Assembly: GCA_002685275.1 (NCBI GenBank)
Contig: NYWX01000050.1
Span: forward strand, 1 to 6,156
Length of the DNA: 6,156 bases
Direction of reading: 5' to 3'
DNA from: Gammaproteobacteria bacterium
GTDB lineage: Bacteria > Pseudomonadota > Gammaproteobacteria > Woeseiales > Woeseiaceae
Positions 4,947 to 6,156 of the stretch are shown piece by piece. Below the pieces are notes generated by a model, which saw only the letters and a list, made by a program, of their open reading frames with translations, was not told the DNA's origin and ran no database searches. Position 1 is the first letter of the stretch. Each line of letters opens with the position of its first letter. The translations under genes and the position numbers were made by a program.

Positions 4947-6156
4947 ATGAATAAACCTACTCTTATGGCCATATCTCCAATAGATGGTCGATATGCTGAA
5001 AAAGTTAACGATCTTCGAGAGATCTTCAGCGAATATGGATTGATCCGTTATCGCGTGCTGATTGAGGTGCGTTGGCTTCAATGCCTTCATAATGTGACTA
5101 CTGTACCGGAACTTAGCGCAATCACACCAGCACTTATGGACAAACTTAACCAAATTATCGATGATTTTTCGATAGAAGATGCCCAAACTGTTAAAGATAT
5201 TGAATTAACCACTAATCATGATGTTAAAGCGATCGAGTATTTTATTCGCAAAAAACTCGGTAATAAACCAGATACCAGAACTTTAAAAGACTTTTTGCAT
5301 TTTGCGTGTACTTCTGAAGACATTAATAATCTTTCCTATGCTTTAATGATGCGCGCTGCACGTTCTGATATTTTAATCCCAATAATGAATGATTTACGAG
5401 ATAAGCTTAAAAATTTAGCTATCACCAATGCAAATCTTGCCATGATATCCCGCACGCACGGTCAAATTGCCAGCCCCACAACTCTCGGAAAAGAAATTAC
5501 AAATATTATAGTCAGGATTGATCGTGCTCAAAAACAATTTTTAGCCATTGATATTCTTGGAAAATTTAATGGTGCAGTTGGCAATTATAATGCACACATT
5601 GCTGCTTACCCTGATAACGACTGGCTTACCATAACGCGTGAGTTCATTGAGTCACTTGCATTAAAGCCGAATTTATATACAACTCAGATTGAACCACATG
5701 ATTGGATAGCTGAATATTGTCATGCGCTAATGCGCTATAACACTATTTTAATAGATTTAAGTCGCGATGTATGGGGATACATCTCACTTGGTTATTTTAA
5801 TCAAAAGGTTTTGAAGAATGAAGTAGGTTCATCCACAATGCCGCATAAAGTAAATCCTATTGATTTTGAAAATGCAGAGGGCAACTTTGGAATTGCAAAT
5901 GCAATGTTAGCTCATTTTTCTGAAAAACTACCTATATCTCGTTGGCAGAGAGATTTAACAGATTCTACTGTGCAAAGAAATTTAGGTTCTGCTATGGCAC
6001 ATGTACTTATAGCGCTCAAATCACTTAAAAAAGGAATTAGTAAATTAGAAGTTAACCCACTAGTGATTAAAAATGAGATCGAAGATTCTTATGAAGTCCT
6101 TGCTGAAGCAATACAAACAGTTATGCGTCGTTATAGCATCTCAGAGCCATATGAGA
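4947..6156 (+). CDS. purB: Adenylosuccinate lyase, first 403 residues (cut by right edge)
   Basis: PurB performs two beta-eliminations that release fumarate in purine synthesis: SAICAR to AICAR, and adenylosuccinate to AMP. The visible 403 residues cover nearly all of a protein that is 456 long in E. coli. Motifs in order are AISPIDGRY (8-16), TTNHDVKAIEYF (88-99), CTSEDINNLS (121-130), SRTHGQ with catalytic acid H171, NGAVGNYNAHIAAYP (208-222), TTQIEPHD (245-252), the signature GSSTMPHKVNP (294-304) with catalytic S295, and RWQRDLTDSTVQRNLG near residue 340. H171 and S295 carry the same numbers as in E. coli, which supports ATG 4947 over the internal ATG at 4965. No clear Shine-Dalgarno is seen, so initiation may rely on the short AT-rich leader. 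It is transcribed away from fumC. The frame is open to the edge; only about 50 C-terminal residues are missing. Confidence 0.97.
   Translation, partial: MNKPTLMAISPIDGRYAEKVNDLREIFSEYGLIRYRVLIEVRWLQCLHNVTTVPELSAITPALMDKLNQIIDDFSIEDAQTVKDIELTTNHDVKAIEYFIRKKLGNKPDTRTLKDFLHFACTSEDINNLSYALMMRAARSDILIPIMNDLRDKLKNLAITNANLAMISRTHGQIASPTTLGKEITNIIVRIDRAQKQFLAIDILGKFNGAVGNYNAHIAAYPDNDWLTITREFIESLALKPNLYTTQIEPHDWIAEYCHALMRYNTILIDLSRDVWGYISLGYFNQKVLKNEVGSSTMPHKVNPIDFENAEGNFGIANAMLAHFSEKLPISRWQRDLTDSTVQRNLGSAMAHVLIALKSLKKGISKLEVNPLVIKNEIEDSYEVLAEAIQTVMRRYSISEPYE

Noticed and set aside
4923..5186. Minus-strand 87-codon open frame at the purB start
   Set aside because: Antisense shadow of the clearly conserved PurB N-terminus.

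Overview
This window looks like an ordinary chromosomal housekeeping stretch from an AT-rich proteobacterium, most likely a gammaproteobacterium. The encoded proteins align closely, from memory, with gammaproteobacterial enzymes. PurB keeps the same residue numbering as the E. coli enzyme through its active-site His and Ser. UvrC has the same four-cysteine spacing as E. coli. MazG is the long two-domain form. The low G+C, the very AT-rich spacers and one decayed gene are compatible with a reduced or host-associated genome, but that lifestyle is only inference.

Layout: four intact or edge-cut genes run leftward. From right to left these are fumC (4856 to 3471), mazG (3332 to 2544), a class II DAHP synthase (2277 to 925) and the 5' part of uvrC (619 to the left edge). 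One gene, purB, runs rightward from 4947 and is cut by the right edge. fumC and purB diverge from a shared 90-base spacer that holds a perfect TATAAT on the purB strand and a dyad just before the purB start. Between fumC and mazG lies a 36-codon open stretch (3336-3446, minus strand). It reads like the C-terminal tail of a Nudix CoA-pyrophosphatase-type protein and its stop lies 3 bases before the mazG ATG; I interpret it as the remnant of a deleted gene. Spacers of 305 bases (620-924) and 266 bases (2278-2543) flank the DAHP synthase gene and contain only weak promoter-like and hairpin elements.

Functions: PurB releases fumarate during purine synthesis and FumC hydrates fumarate to malate, so the divergent pair is metabolically linked as well as related by superfamily. 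MazG (and the lost Nudix neighbour) are nucleotide or cofactor clean-up hydrolases. The DAHP synthase commits carbon to the shikimate pathway. UvrC is the dual-incision nuclease of nucleotide excision repair. I see no mobile element, CRISPR array, tRNA, rRNA or phage gene, and no convincing new multi-gene system. The most notable item is the Nudix-like remnant.
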